DNA of 48,094 bases from CAYWEP01 sp964457405 (GTDB lineage: Bacteria; Patescibacteriota; Microgenomatia; Levybacterales; UBA12049), in assembly GCA_964457405.1 (NCBI GenBank), contig CAYWEP010000002.1, forward strand, positions 1 through 48,094, in the 5' to 3' direction. The first letter of the stretch is position 1. The number at the start of each line of letters is the position of its first letter. This document shows, in pieces, positions 30,334 through 37,546 of the stretch. Below the pieces are notes generated by a model. The model had not been told where the DNA came from. It did not search any database and worked only from the letters and a program-made list of their open reading frames with translations. A program made the position numbers and the translations under genes.

Positions 30334-31460
30334 TTTTCCAAGAAAAAGTCGAATATCCACTCAGTGTCTTGCGGCCCAGGCGTTGCTTCCGGGTGGAATT
30401 GGACCGACATGAAAGGTAATTTCGTGTGGATAATGCCTTCATTTGAACCGTCATTGGCATTTTGGAACCAGGTTTTAAATCCCGACGGGATTTCGTCTAC
30501 GGCAAAGCCGTGGTTTTGTGTTGTGATGAAGCATCTATTTGATCCGGCCATAAGGCAGGGTTGATTCTGGCTTCTGTGGCCGAATTTGAGTTTTTTTGTA
30601 TCTCCTCCTGCTGCAAGACTTAGGAGCTGGTGGCCAAGACAGATACCCAGAAGCGGAATCTTTGCATCAAGCGCTTTTTTGGTTGTTTTGATTGTGATAT
30701 CAGCATATTTTGGATCTCCCGGGCCGTTTGAGACGACAATACCGTCAAATTTTTTCACCTGGAAGGAGTCCATTCGGCCACCTTCCAGGTGGTTTGGCTT
30801 AACACCTACACCTTCTTTCAGGATTTCATTCAGTCTTTTTCCATCGGTGAAAGGGTCAAAATCCCACGGAACCATTAGGCCATTCACACCCCGATGTGTC
30901 AGGCAACGCAGCATATTTCGTTTGCCTCCGCAGTCGATGTAGATGACCGTTTTGCTCTTCTTTGGATCAGTTGTTTCACTGAGCAGAAGTGTTGGTTCTT
31001 TCACGCAGACCTTTGCGACGAGATTTTCCTTATTAGGATCGTAGAACGGAATATCCTTGTTAAAGACAATTTTTCCAAGTTTTGCGCCTTCATCCCGAAG
31101 CTTTTGTGTTAAAAATCGTGTATCTTTTATTTCAAGCGCCGGGATACTTTCGTCTCTGAGCCATTGAGCAAGTGTTCTCTTGCTTTGAAAATGGGATGGT
31201 GTATCGATATAGTTACTGACAATGAGGCCTGAGACTTTTATGCTATCTGATTCCCAGAATGTACTATCAGGAACGCCGTAGTTGCCTATGAGTGGATATG
31301 TGAGGATGAGGATTTGTCCTTGATACGAGGGGTCGGTAAGGCCTTCCGTATACCCAACCATGCCGGTTGAGAAAACTGCCTCCCCAGCCCTTGGGATCTC
31401 TGCCCCAAAGCTTTGCCCTTCAAAGACTGATCCATCCTCAAGGATGAGTTTGCCGATCAT
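30324..31460 (-). CDS. carA: Carbamoyl-phosphate synthase small (glutaminase) subunit
   Basis: A 378-residue class I glutamine amidotransferase. The N-terminal small domain opens IGKLILEDGSVFEGQSFG. The nucleophile lies in LLGICLGHQLL, and the C-terminal FHPEATPGPQDTEW supplies the histidine and glutamate. It releases ammonia from glutamine and channels it to CarB. The segment NHLEGGRMDSFQVKKF just before DGIVVSNGPGDP derives from an 11-bp-arm hairpin (30756-30791) and has no family counterpart. Its last two codons and stop are made by the TTACNTAGG repeats. No individual promoter is convincing, so it is probably read from the pyrB promoter. Confidence 0.94.
   Translation of the reverse strand: MIGKLILEDGSVFEGQSFGAEIPRAGEAVFSTGMVGYTEGLTDPSYQGQILILTYPLIGNYGVPDSTFWESDSIKVSGLIVSNYIDTPSHFQSKRTLAQWLRDESIPALEIKDTRFLTQKLRDEGAKLGKIVFNKDIPFYDPNKENLVAKVCVKEPTLLLSETTDPKKSKTVIYIDCGGKRNMLRCLTHRGVNGLMVPWDFDPFTDGKRLNEILKEGVGVKPNHLEGGRMDSFQVKKFDGIVVSNGPGDPKYADITIKTTKKALDAKIPLLGICLGHQLLSLAAGGDTKKLKFGHRSQNQPCLMAGSNRCFITTQNHGFAVDEIPSGFKTWFQNANDGSNEGIIHTKLPFMSVQFHPEATPGPQDTEWIFDFFLEKLR
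30756..30791. repeat. Hairpin insert in carA
   Basis: CACCTGGAAGG (30756-30766) and CCTTCCAGGTG (30781-30791) are perfect 11-bp arms around 14 bases. The insert is in frame with no premature stop. Confidence 0.8.
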
Positions 31461-31620
31461 AAAAATTAAGTCAAAAGTTAGAAGTCAAAACGCAAAAGTA
31501 TCCATTCGACAAGCTCAGGATCCTGAGTGTAATCGAAGGACAAGTTAAAATTCAAAACTTTTTACTTTTTAGTTGCAATTTTGACTTTTACCCTTTGACT
31601 TTTGAATTTGCCGGAAGAAA
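31461..31620. repeat. Composite repeat in the pyrB-carA spacer
   Basis: AAGTCAAAAGT (31468-31478) on the left and inverted TTTTGACTTTT and TTTGACTTTTG words on the right (about 31580-31604) enclose a GC-rich element. That element is built on the perfect palindrome CTCAGGATCCTGAG (31514-31527) within ATTCGACA...GTAATCGAA. The outer repeat resembles 39614-39630 and 44298-44331, and the inner element resembles that at the yebC start. Confidence 0.7.
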
Positions 31621-32577
31621 TTACATCTTTCCGAGCACCAACGCCATTAAGGCCATGCGCATGTACTTGCCATTTCGTAACTGGTCTGTTAAATATATCG
31701 CCCGTGGGTCATCGTCAACTTCTGTCGTTATTTCGCCTACGCGAGGGAGCGGGTGCATAAGAACCATATCCTTGGTGCCGTATTTGCTCAGAAGTTCTGG
31801 AGTGACAATGAATGAGTGTTTTAGTTTTTCGTACTCCTCAAGGTTTGAGAATCGTTCTTTTTGCACCCTCGTCCAGTACCAGAACTGTGTGTCTTTGGGG
31901 ATATCTTGCTCGCTTGTAATTTCAATAAGTTTAATGCCTCTTTTTGAAAGATCAGCAAAATCCTGCCTTTGTAGTTTAAGTTTTTCAGGCGAGAGGAGAT
32001 AGACGGTGTTGTTTTTGTAATGTGATAAGCCTCTGATCAGCGAGTGTACGGTCCTTCCGTTGAGGATGTCTCCTGCCATGAGTGCGGTCAAGCTATCAAG
32101 CCTGCCGAATCGCTTGTTAAGCGTATAGAGATCCATGAGTGCTTGTGTCGGGTGCTCCCCTGTCCCGTCGCCTGCGTTTATGACCGGTACAAAAAAAGCA
32201 GCTTCCGCTGCTTTTCTGGGCGCTCCAATTTCTGGATGGCGGATGACAATCGCGTCGCAGTACGATTCAAATACCTTGATGGTGTCTGAGAGTGTCTCGC
32301 CTTTTGCGACAGACGAAACGCGAATCGGGTCCTGGACATCAATCGTCTGTCCGCCGAGTCGCTTTATTGCGCCAGAAAATGAGCCAAATGTCCTGCTTGA
32401 GGGCTCAAAAAAAAGCAGCGTTACGATGTTGCCTTTTAGGATATCAGATGGTTTGGCTTCTTTGGCTATGGGTGCAAGTATGTCAACGGTAGTAAAAAGA
32501 GCGGTGAGGCTTTGTGGGTCAAACTGATCTAAAGAAAGGATATCTTTTCCTTTAAAATCACTGCCAATTTTTTGCAT
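31621..32577 (-). CDS. pyrB: Aspartate carbamoyltransferase catalytic subunit
   Basis: A 318-residue carbamoyltransferase. The carbamoyl-phosphate motif is FFEPSSRTFGSF (family form STRTRxSF, here with Ser and Phe changes). ATCase-specific HPTQALMDLYTL and GDILNGRTVHSL follow, and HPLPRVGEI comes near the end. It condenses carbamoyl phosphate with aspartate. No pyrI regulatory subunit is seen. I chose the ATG at 32577 because the frame's earlier start (32634) lies within the -35 box of a strong promoter (32606-32634). A short hairpin with a T-run on the minus strand lies directly before the ATG. It heads the pyrimidine operon. Confidence 0.93.
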   Translation of the reverse strand: MQKIGSDFKGKDILSLDQFDPQSLTALFTTVDILAPIAKEAKPSDILKGNIVTLLFFEPSSRTFGSFSGAIKRLGGQTIDVQDPIRVSSVAKGETLSDTIKVFESYCDAIVIRHPEIGAPRKAAEAAFFVPVINAGDGTGEHPTQALMDLYTLNKRFGRLDSLTALMAGDILNGRTVHSLIRGLSHYKNNTVYLLSPEKLKLQRQDFADLSKRGIKLIEITSEQDIPKDTQFWYWTRVQKERFSNLEEYEKLKHSFIVTPELLSKYGTKDMVLMHPLPRVGEITTEVDDDPRAIYLTDQLRNGKYMRMALMALVLGKM

Positions 32578-32599
32578 AAAAAATCCAGGTGGCTCCTGG
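32578..32599 (-). promoter_or_regulatory. Hairpin plus T6 in the pyrB leader
   Basis: On the minus strand CCAGG-AGCCA-CCTGG (32585-32599) is followed by ATTTTTT and then the pyrB ATG. The predicted leader (start near 32600) consists almost entirely of this terminator-like structure. It could be an attenuator or simply limit access to the start codon. Confidence 0.4.
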
Positions 32600-32605
32600 G
32601 CTTCT

Positions 32606-32634
32606 ACTCTAACAAAAAGAATAGCTAATGTCAA
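32606..32634 (-). promoter_or_regulatory. Promoter of the pyrimidine operon
   Basis: On the minus strand TTGACA (32629-32634) and TAGAGT (32606-32611) are 17 bases apart, upstream of the pyrB leader hairpin. Confidence 0.7.
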
Positions 32635-32711
32635 TAAAAAACGGAGGATTTTATGCAGTGTGACGTTTTCTGGTCATCGATTCAACTGACATACCAGTAA
32701 GAAGGAATACA

Positions 32712-33557
32712 TTATAGCATACTCTTTTCCGAAGCAATAAGGACATTTTTCAGAAGCATCGCGACATTCACCGGGCCGATGCCGCCTGGGATCGGCGTGT
32801 AATAAGAAGCGATGTTTTTGATATCATTTTCTTCATAGTCTCCATGCAGTTTTCCGTCACTTCCTCGATGCATGCCAATGCCGATCAACACAACACCTTT
32901 TTTCAGGAAATCTGCTTTTATAATTCCTGATTTACCGACGCAGGAGATGATAATATCTGCTTGCCGCATTACTCCCGTGGGATTTTCTGTTTTGCTGTCA
33001 ATAGTCTTCAGTGCAATGGCGAGTTTTTGTAATTTGGCAATTATCGGTGCGCCGCCGGTCTCACCTTTACCGATGACGACAATTCGTTTTGCCGCTAACC
33101 ATTCTGTTAAGGTTCCACCTTGTACAAGGTGGAACCTTATAGTATCGAGTGCGTGTATCGCTGCTTCTGCGATTGGTGGTGTGAATGAAGAGTCAATGTG
33201 AAATCCGTCGACGTCTTTTTTTGGATCAGTATTGTCTACGAGTTTTTGTGTATCAATGTGGCCTGGAAGCGGCTGTTGGACGACTATTGCATGGACGAGC
33301 GGATCCTGATTGAGCTTGAGAATTTCTGTGAGTAACTGGTCTGTTGTCGCGTCTTCTCCATACATCTGTACGGTAACGAGTGCGCCTATTTCTTCTCCTT
33401 TCTTTTGCTTTTGTTTGACATATGCATGAGACGCCTGGTCATTCCCAACGAGCATGACGACAAGGTGTGGGGTGATCTGTTTTTTTTTGAGTTTTTCAAT
33501 GCGTTTTTTGAGGTCAGCAAAGATAGTAGAGGCAATTTCTTGACCGTCAATTCTCAT
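32712..33557 (-). CDS. folD: Bifunctional methylenetetrahydrofolate dehydrogenase/cyclohydrolase
   Basis: A 281-residue FolD. The catalytic lysine region is YVKQKQKKGEEIGA (about 49-62), VQQPLPGHID and DPKKDVDGFH are canonical, and the nucleotide-binding VIGKGETGG replaces the common VIGRSxxVGxP. PIPGGIGPVNVAML closes it. It interconverts methylene-, methenyl- and formyl-tetrahydrofolate. Ten residues (RFHLVQGGTL) before TEWLAAKRI come from a 32-base perfect palindrome. The ATG at 33557 overlaps the gyrA stop region, with GAAAGAGC as a likely Shine-Dalgarno sequence, so it is translated from the gyrA message. Confidence 0.92.
   Translation of the reverse strand: MRIDGQEIASTIFADLKKRIEKLKKKQITPHLVVMLVGNDQASHAYVKQKQKKGEEIGALVTVQMYGEDATTDQLLTEILKLNQDPLVHAIVVQQPLPGHIDTQKLVDNTDPKKDVDGFHIDSSFTPPIAEAAIHALDTIRFHLVQGGTLTEWLAAKRIVVIGKGETGGAPIIAKLQKLAIALKTIDSKTENPTGVMRQADIIISCVGKSGIIKADFLKKGVVLIGIGMHRGSDGKLHGDYEENDIKNIASYYTPIPGGIGPVNVAMLLKNVLIASEKSML
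33108..33139. repeat. 32-bp perfect palindrome inside folD
   Basis: Two perfect 16-base half-arms, each TAAGGTTCCACCTTGT on its own strand, meet without a spacer. It is in frame and encodes RFHLVQGGTL, which has no counterpart in other FolD proteins I know. Confidence 0.88.
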
Positions 33558-33558
33558 G

Positions 33559-36500
33559 TTATGCTCTTTCAATGCAAGTTGCGGATGCAACTTTGTCTGA
33601 TTTGTCCGAGAAGCGCATGAGGATAACGCCTTGTGTATCACGAGAAAGCTTAGGGACTGACGTAATATCCAGCTTCACGACCTGCCCTTTTTTCGAGGTA
33701 ATAATAATTTCAGCGGTTCCAGCCGGAATAACCTGTGCCATCGCAACCTTCCCAGTTTTATCTGTTACTTTCGCTACCTTTATCCCCTGCCCTGCCCTGC
33801 TTTGGCCACGGAAGAGATCGACATTTGTCTTTTTCCCAAGGCCATTTTCCATGATGGTTAGAAGATCGGGCTTATCTCCCTTGGCTATGACATCCATGCC
33901 GATAACTTCATCGTTGCCAATAAGTTTTATTCCCCGAACACCGGTTGTTGCGCGTCCCATGGGTCTTGCTGATCTTTCATGGAACCGTATTACTTTTCCA
34001 TCTTTTGTGACGATAAAGACATCATCATCGCCTGTTGTGAGGTTGCTCCATATCAGCTCATCGCCAGCGTCAAGTTTTATAGCAATAATACCGCTCCTTT
34101 TGATATTTTCAAACTCAGAGAGAGCAGATTTCTTGACCGTGCCTTTTTTCGTAGTGAGAAATACATATTTCCCTTTTTGATCTTTCAGGCTGTACGTTAC
34201 CAGCGACTCGACTTTTTCACCTGACTCAATATTCAATAGGTTAACAATTGCTGTGCCCTTGCTGACTCGTGAGCTTTCGGCTATCTCAAACGCTCGGAGT
34301 TGATAGACTTTTCCTTTATTGGTGAAGAAAAGGATGTTGTCATGTGTTTGGGCAAAGCGGATATACGCAATCGCATCCTCTTCTTTTATCTTCATGCCGG
34401 TAACGCCTTTCCCGCCGCGATTTTGCGTATGGAAGCTATTAAGGGATTGGCGCTTTATATAACCGGTGTTCGTCATCGTGATAACTGTCGGTTCGTTCGG
34501 GATGAGATCTTCCTCTGAGAATTCGCCGACTTTGCTTTTGTACACTTTGGTACGCCTCGGATCAGCATATTTCCCCCTGATGTTTTGCAGCTCGTCTTTT
34601 ATCACGTCAAGAATTTTTTCAGAATGTGCTAGCAAGTTCTCTAAATAGGCGATGGTTTCTTTGACCATGAGGAGCTCGTCTTCAATTTTTTGTCGCTCGA
34701 GTGCTGCGAGGCGGCGAAGCTGCATATCAAGGATTGCTGTTGCTTGCATTTCAGATAGTTTAAATTTGCTCATCAGGTTATTCTTGGCGTCTTCCTGGGT
34801 TCTTGATTCGCGGATAGTTTTTATAACCGCATCAATATGATCTACTGCAATTTTCAACCCCTCTAAAATATGCAGCCGCGCCTTTGCCTGTTTGAGTTCG
34901 AATTCCGATCTTCGTCTGACAACGAAGTAGCGGTGTCTGAGGTATTCTTCAAGAATCACTTTTAAGTTGAGCGTTTGCGGCGTGCCGTCAACGAGCGCAA
35001 CGATATTCACCGGGAATGTCGTCTGGAGGCTTGTAAATTTAAAGAGATTATTTAGGATCTTCTTTGGGATTGCATCGCGTTTCAGCTCGATAAAAATTCT
35101 GAGTCCCCGCCTGTCCGATTCGTCACGAAGGTCGGTGATCCCTTCTACTTTTTTATCCTTTGCCAAGTCTGCGATACGCGCGACGAGTTGTGCTTTATTG
35201 ACCTGGTATGGTAACTCTGTCACGATGATAGCAGATTTTCCCTGCCCGATATCTTCTATATCTGCTTTCCCGCGAATGGTAATCTTTCCGCGGCCGGTCA
35301 TATACGCATTTTTAATCTCCGCGCTATCATAGATGCTGCCTGCGGTTGGAAAATCAGGTCCTTTGATATACCCCAAAAGTTCATCGATTGTAACAGATGA
35401 GGTGAATGAGGCAGAGGGGCCAGGAGAGCCAGAAGGGACATAAGAAGCCTCCCCGTTTGGCTCTTTTGCTTGTCCTTCAGGGTGAACCTTCAGGGTGAAC
35501 CCCTCGGAGTCCTGTACCGCTTCTGGTACGGGGCGAAGCGGGGTCCCACTAGACTTCTTTATAGTGGTTTTTCTGATCATAAAGATGATCGCGTCGATGA
35601 CTTCACCGAGATTGTGGGGTGGAATCTTGGTCGCCATGCCGACAGCAATACCTTCTGATCCCATGAGGAGGAGATTTGGAAGCTTGGCAGGTAAGAAGAC
35701 AGGCTCCTTGAGCGTCGCGTCAAAATTCTCCGCGTACTCAACGGTATTCTTATCAATATCAATGAGCATCTCAGCCGTGATTGTGGCCATGCGGGCTTCT
35801 GTGTTGTGGTTAATAAAGCCGTTCGCGACAAATGAGTGGCAGGCGCTCTCAACTTTGAGCGAATAGACACGTTTTCTCTCTCCGTTTGTTACGGTCTCAA
35901 TTTTGTCAAAGACATAATTATTTGCCAAAAGATTTGAAAATAAGGTTTGTATATCTGGCTGCAACTGAGAAATAACAGGAACACTGACTGTTTGGCTGTG
36001 TTGGGAAAGACCGTTGTATCTATCAAAGTTATGTTTATAAACAAACGCTCGAATATTGTCGTAGGAAAGCGTTTTGTCAAGAACAGAGTAGATATAGTCT
36101 TTTAAGAACGGAACGAAATCGAAAAGGCTACTGTCTTTTTTCAATTGCTCAAGAATTCGTTGTAGTTTTTCTTTTTTTCGCTTAGAAAGAAAGCCAATAG
36201 CGTTTTGGAATTCTTTATAATTTTTTCTTCCACGAAGATAGAGTTTGTATACTCCTCGATGACGATCAAATCGCTTCGTCCCTAAAATGCCAAAACGCAT
36301 TAAAAGAATTTGCATGTCCTGTACCAAGCACTCGCTCTTTGATATGCAGGAAAGCTCAATCATTTTTCGACTACTACTACTTATTGAGCCGTCTCCTTCA
36401 AAATAGGCTTGCAAAAATGCTTTAGCTACATGTTTTGGCGACTTAAGGAGTAAAGGAGGGATACGTCGCTTTGCGGATTTATGAGGAGCAAGTCCGATAT

Positions 36501-37512
36501 TTCTGAGGAATGCAATGACATACAGTGAATGGATTTCGATCCGATAATATGGCATCCTACCGTAGGATGATGGTTCTTTTTTAAAGATATGAAGTCGTGT
36601 ATCAGGAAACGTACGTTGCCACTCACTGACAAATTGCGCAATCCATCTCTCGTCACTGTTCCCGAACTCAAGTTTTGTTGGCGCTGCGAGGCTGCCTTCT
36701 GCGATAAGACTCCCAAGTAAAAAGGCGAGACTTTTGGAGAGCGTTTTAGGCAGTTGCTTTACCTTTGTACGCGGATTGCTTATGTTCGGTTTGTATTTTT
36801 CAAGGGAAATTTCCTTTTCTGGCCAAAGAAGATTTGGTGTTCTATCCAACACGGCTATATCGCCGGGTTTTATGTGTGCTAACATCTTCCATCCAAACTG
36901 TGGTTTTCCTGACTCATCTTTTGTCCAAATGAGCACAGGATGATTGTAGGAGCCTTCGAGGCGAAAGCCGTGCCCTGTCGTTAGTGCAATAGTTGGATGT
37001 ATTCCGCTATCAAACCACTTGGATGCTTCATGGATTTTTTTATTGATCGAGAGAACTGATATATTTACTGATTCACTAGCATTATGAGCAATCGATTGTA
37101 TCGGTTCTAACCCATTGTTTGTTACGACAAGGGTTTCTCCGGTGACGCAGTAACGCATGGCCGCAGGCGGATCTCCATCAATCGAACCGAAATTTCCCTG
37201 CCCATCAATCAAGGGGTAGCGCATGGCAAAATCCTGCGCTAGGCGTACCAGAGCATCGTAAATTGGCATATCGCCGTGCGGATGGTATTTTCCCATGACC
37301 TCCCCGACAATTTTTGCGCTTTTTGCATACTTGGCGCTATGAGACAATCCCATTTCGTGCATTGCGTAGAGAATACGTCTGTGTACCGGTTTTAGTCCGT
37401 CTCTGACGTCTGGTAGCGCACGGGCAACAATGACAGACATGGCATAGTTGAGGTACGCCTTCTTCATCTCATGGGTAATAGCAACTGCTTGAATTTTGCC
37501 GATTTGAGCCAT
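33559..37512 (-). CDS. gyrA: DNA gyrase subunit A with intein and a repeat-derived insertion
   Basis: The precursor is 1317 residues and about 868 after intein removal. The N-terminal cleavage domain runs to the catalytic tyrosine in AAMRY (Tyr121). The intein (residues 122-570) begins right after it, and TEARMATITAEML resumes the extein. A segment of about 55 residues (about 651-705, containing KVHPEGQAKEPNGEAS) precedes VTIDELLGYIKGPDF and is encoded by repeats. The C-terminal beta-pinwheel has the GyrA box QNRGGKG, which marks gyrase rather than topoisomerase IV. The start is supported by an extended -10 promoter and AGGAAA 6 bases before ATG. folD follows in the same unit, and hppA and gyrB lie upstream. 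Confidence 0.96.
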   Translation of the reverse strand: MAQIGKIQAVAITHEMKKAYLNYAMSVIVARALPDVRDGLKPVHRRILYAMHEMGLSHSAKYAKSAKIVGEVMGKYHPHGDMPIYDALVRLAQDFAMRYPLIDGQGNFGSIDGDPPAAMRYCVTGETLVVTNNGLEPIQSIAHNASESVNISVLSINKKIHEASKWFDSGIHPTIALTTGHGFRLEGSYNHPVLIWTKDESGKPQFGWKMLAHIKPGDIAVLDRTPNLLWPEKEISLEKYKPNISNPRTKVKQLPKTLSKSLAFLLGSLIAEGSLAAPTKLEFGNSDERWIAQFVSEWQRTFPDTRLHIFKKEPSSYGRMPYYRIEIHSLYVIAFLRNIGLAPHKSAKRRIPPLLLKSPKHVAKAFLQAYFEGDGSISSSSRKMIELSCISKSECLVQDMQILLMRFGILGTKRFDRHRGVYKLYLRGRKNYKEFQNAIGFLSKRKKEKLQRILEQLKKDSSLFDFVPFLKDYIYSVLDKTLSYDNIRAFVYKHNFDRYNGLSQHSQTVSVPVISQLQPDIQTLFSNLLANNYVFDKIETVTNGERKRVYSLKVESACHSFVANGFINHNTEARMATITAEMLIDIDKNTVEYAENFDATLKEPVFLPAKLPNLLLMGSEGIAVGMATKIPPHNLGEVIDAIIFMIRKTTIKKSSGTPLRPVPEAVQDSEGFTLKVHPEGQAKEPNGEASYVPSGSPGPSASFTSSVTIDELLGYIKGPDFPTAGSIYDSAEIKNAYMTGRGKITIRGKADIEDIGQGKSAIIVTELPYQVNKAQLVARIADLAKDKKVEGITDLRDESDRRGLRIFIELKRDAIPKKILNNLFKFTSLQTTFPVNIVALVDGTPQTLNLKVILEEYLRHRYFVVRRRSEFELKQAKARLHILEGLKIAVDHIDAVIKTIRESRTQEDAKNNLMSKFKLSEMQATAILDMQLRRLAALERQKIEDELLMVKETIAYLENLLAHSEKILDVIKDELQNIRGKYADPRRTKVYKSKVGEFSEEDLIPNEPTVITMTNTGYIKRQSLNSFHTQNRGGKGVTGMKIKEEDAIAYIRFAQTHDNILFFTNKGKVYQLRAFEIAESSRVSKGTAIVNLLNIESGEKVESLVTYSLKDQKGKYVFLTTKKGTVKKSALSEFENIKRSGIIAIKLDAGDELIWSNLTTGDDDVFIVTKDGKVIRFHERSARPMGRATTGVRGIKLIGNDEVIGMDVIAKGDKPDLLTIMENGLGKKTNVDLFRGQSRAGQGIKVAKVTDKTGKVAMAQVIPAGTAEIIITSKKGQVVKLDITSVPKLSRDTQGVILMRFSDKSDKVASATCIERA
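35398..35562. repeat. Repeat-derived insertion in the gyrA extein
   Basis: A tandem 13-mer CTTCAGGGTGAAC (35475-35500) adjoins a hairpin GTACC (35514-35518) / GGTAC (35525-35529) and GGGGCGAAGCGGGG. The GGTACGGGGC word is shared with the pyrC insert at 26624-26633. About 165 bases are in frame and lengthen a loop between two conserved GyrA blocks. Confidence 0.7.
35803..37149 (-). mobile_element. GyrA intein with LAGLIDADG homing endonuclease
   Basis: A 449-residue intein lies between Tyr121 and Thr571. The N-terminal block A is CVTGETLVV with Cys122. Block B is GSYNHPVLI, and the C-terminal blocks are VYSLKVES...HSFVANG and FINHN with the final Asn570, then the +1 Thr. Two LAGLIDADG-like helices, LLGSLIAEGS (265-274) and YFEGDGS (370-376), retain acidic residues, so the homing endonuclease may be active. 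The site, directly after the catalytic tyrosine, is the same one used by mycobacterial GyrA inteins. All splice residues look competent. The coding frame is uninterrupted. Confidence 0.96.
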
Positions 37513-37537
37513 ATGTGTTTCCTAAAAGAAGGTAACG

Positions 37538-37546
37538 ATTATATCA
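37538..37546 (-). promoter_or_regulatory. Extended -10 promoter of gyrA
   Basis: TGATATAAT on the minus strand overlaps the stop codon of hppA. No convincing -35 box is seen. Unlike most promoters here it leaves a leader of about 20 bases with AGGAAA as Shine-Dalgarno sequence. Confidence 0.5.

Noticed and set aside
33572..34180. 202-residue open frame antisense to gyrA
   Set aside because: A by-product of GyrA codon use; the sense strand has strong GyrA C-terminal motifs.
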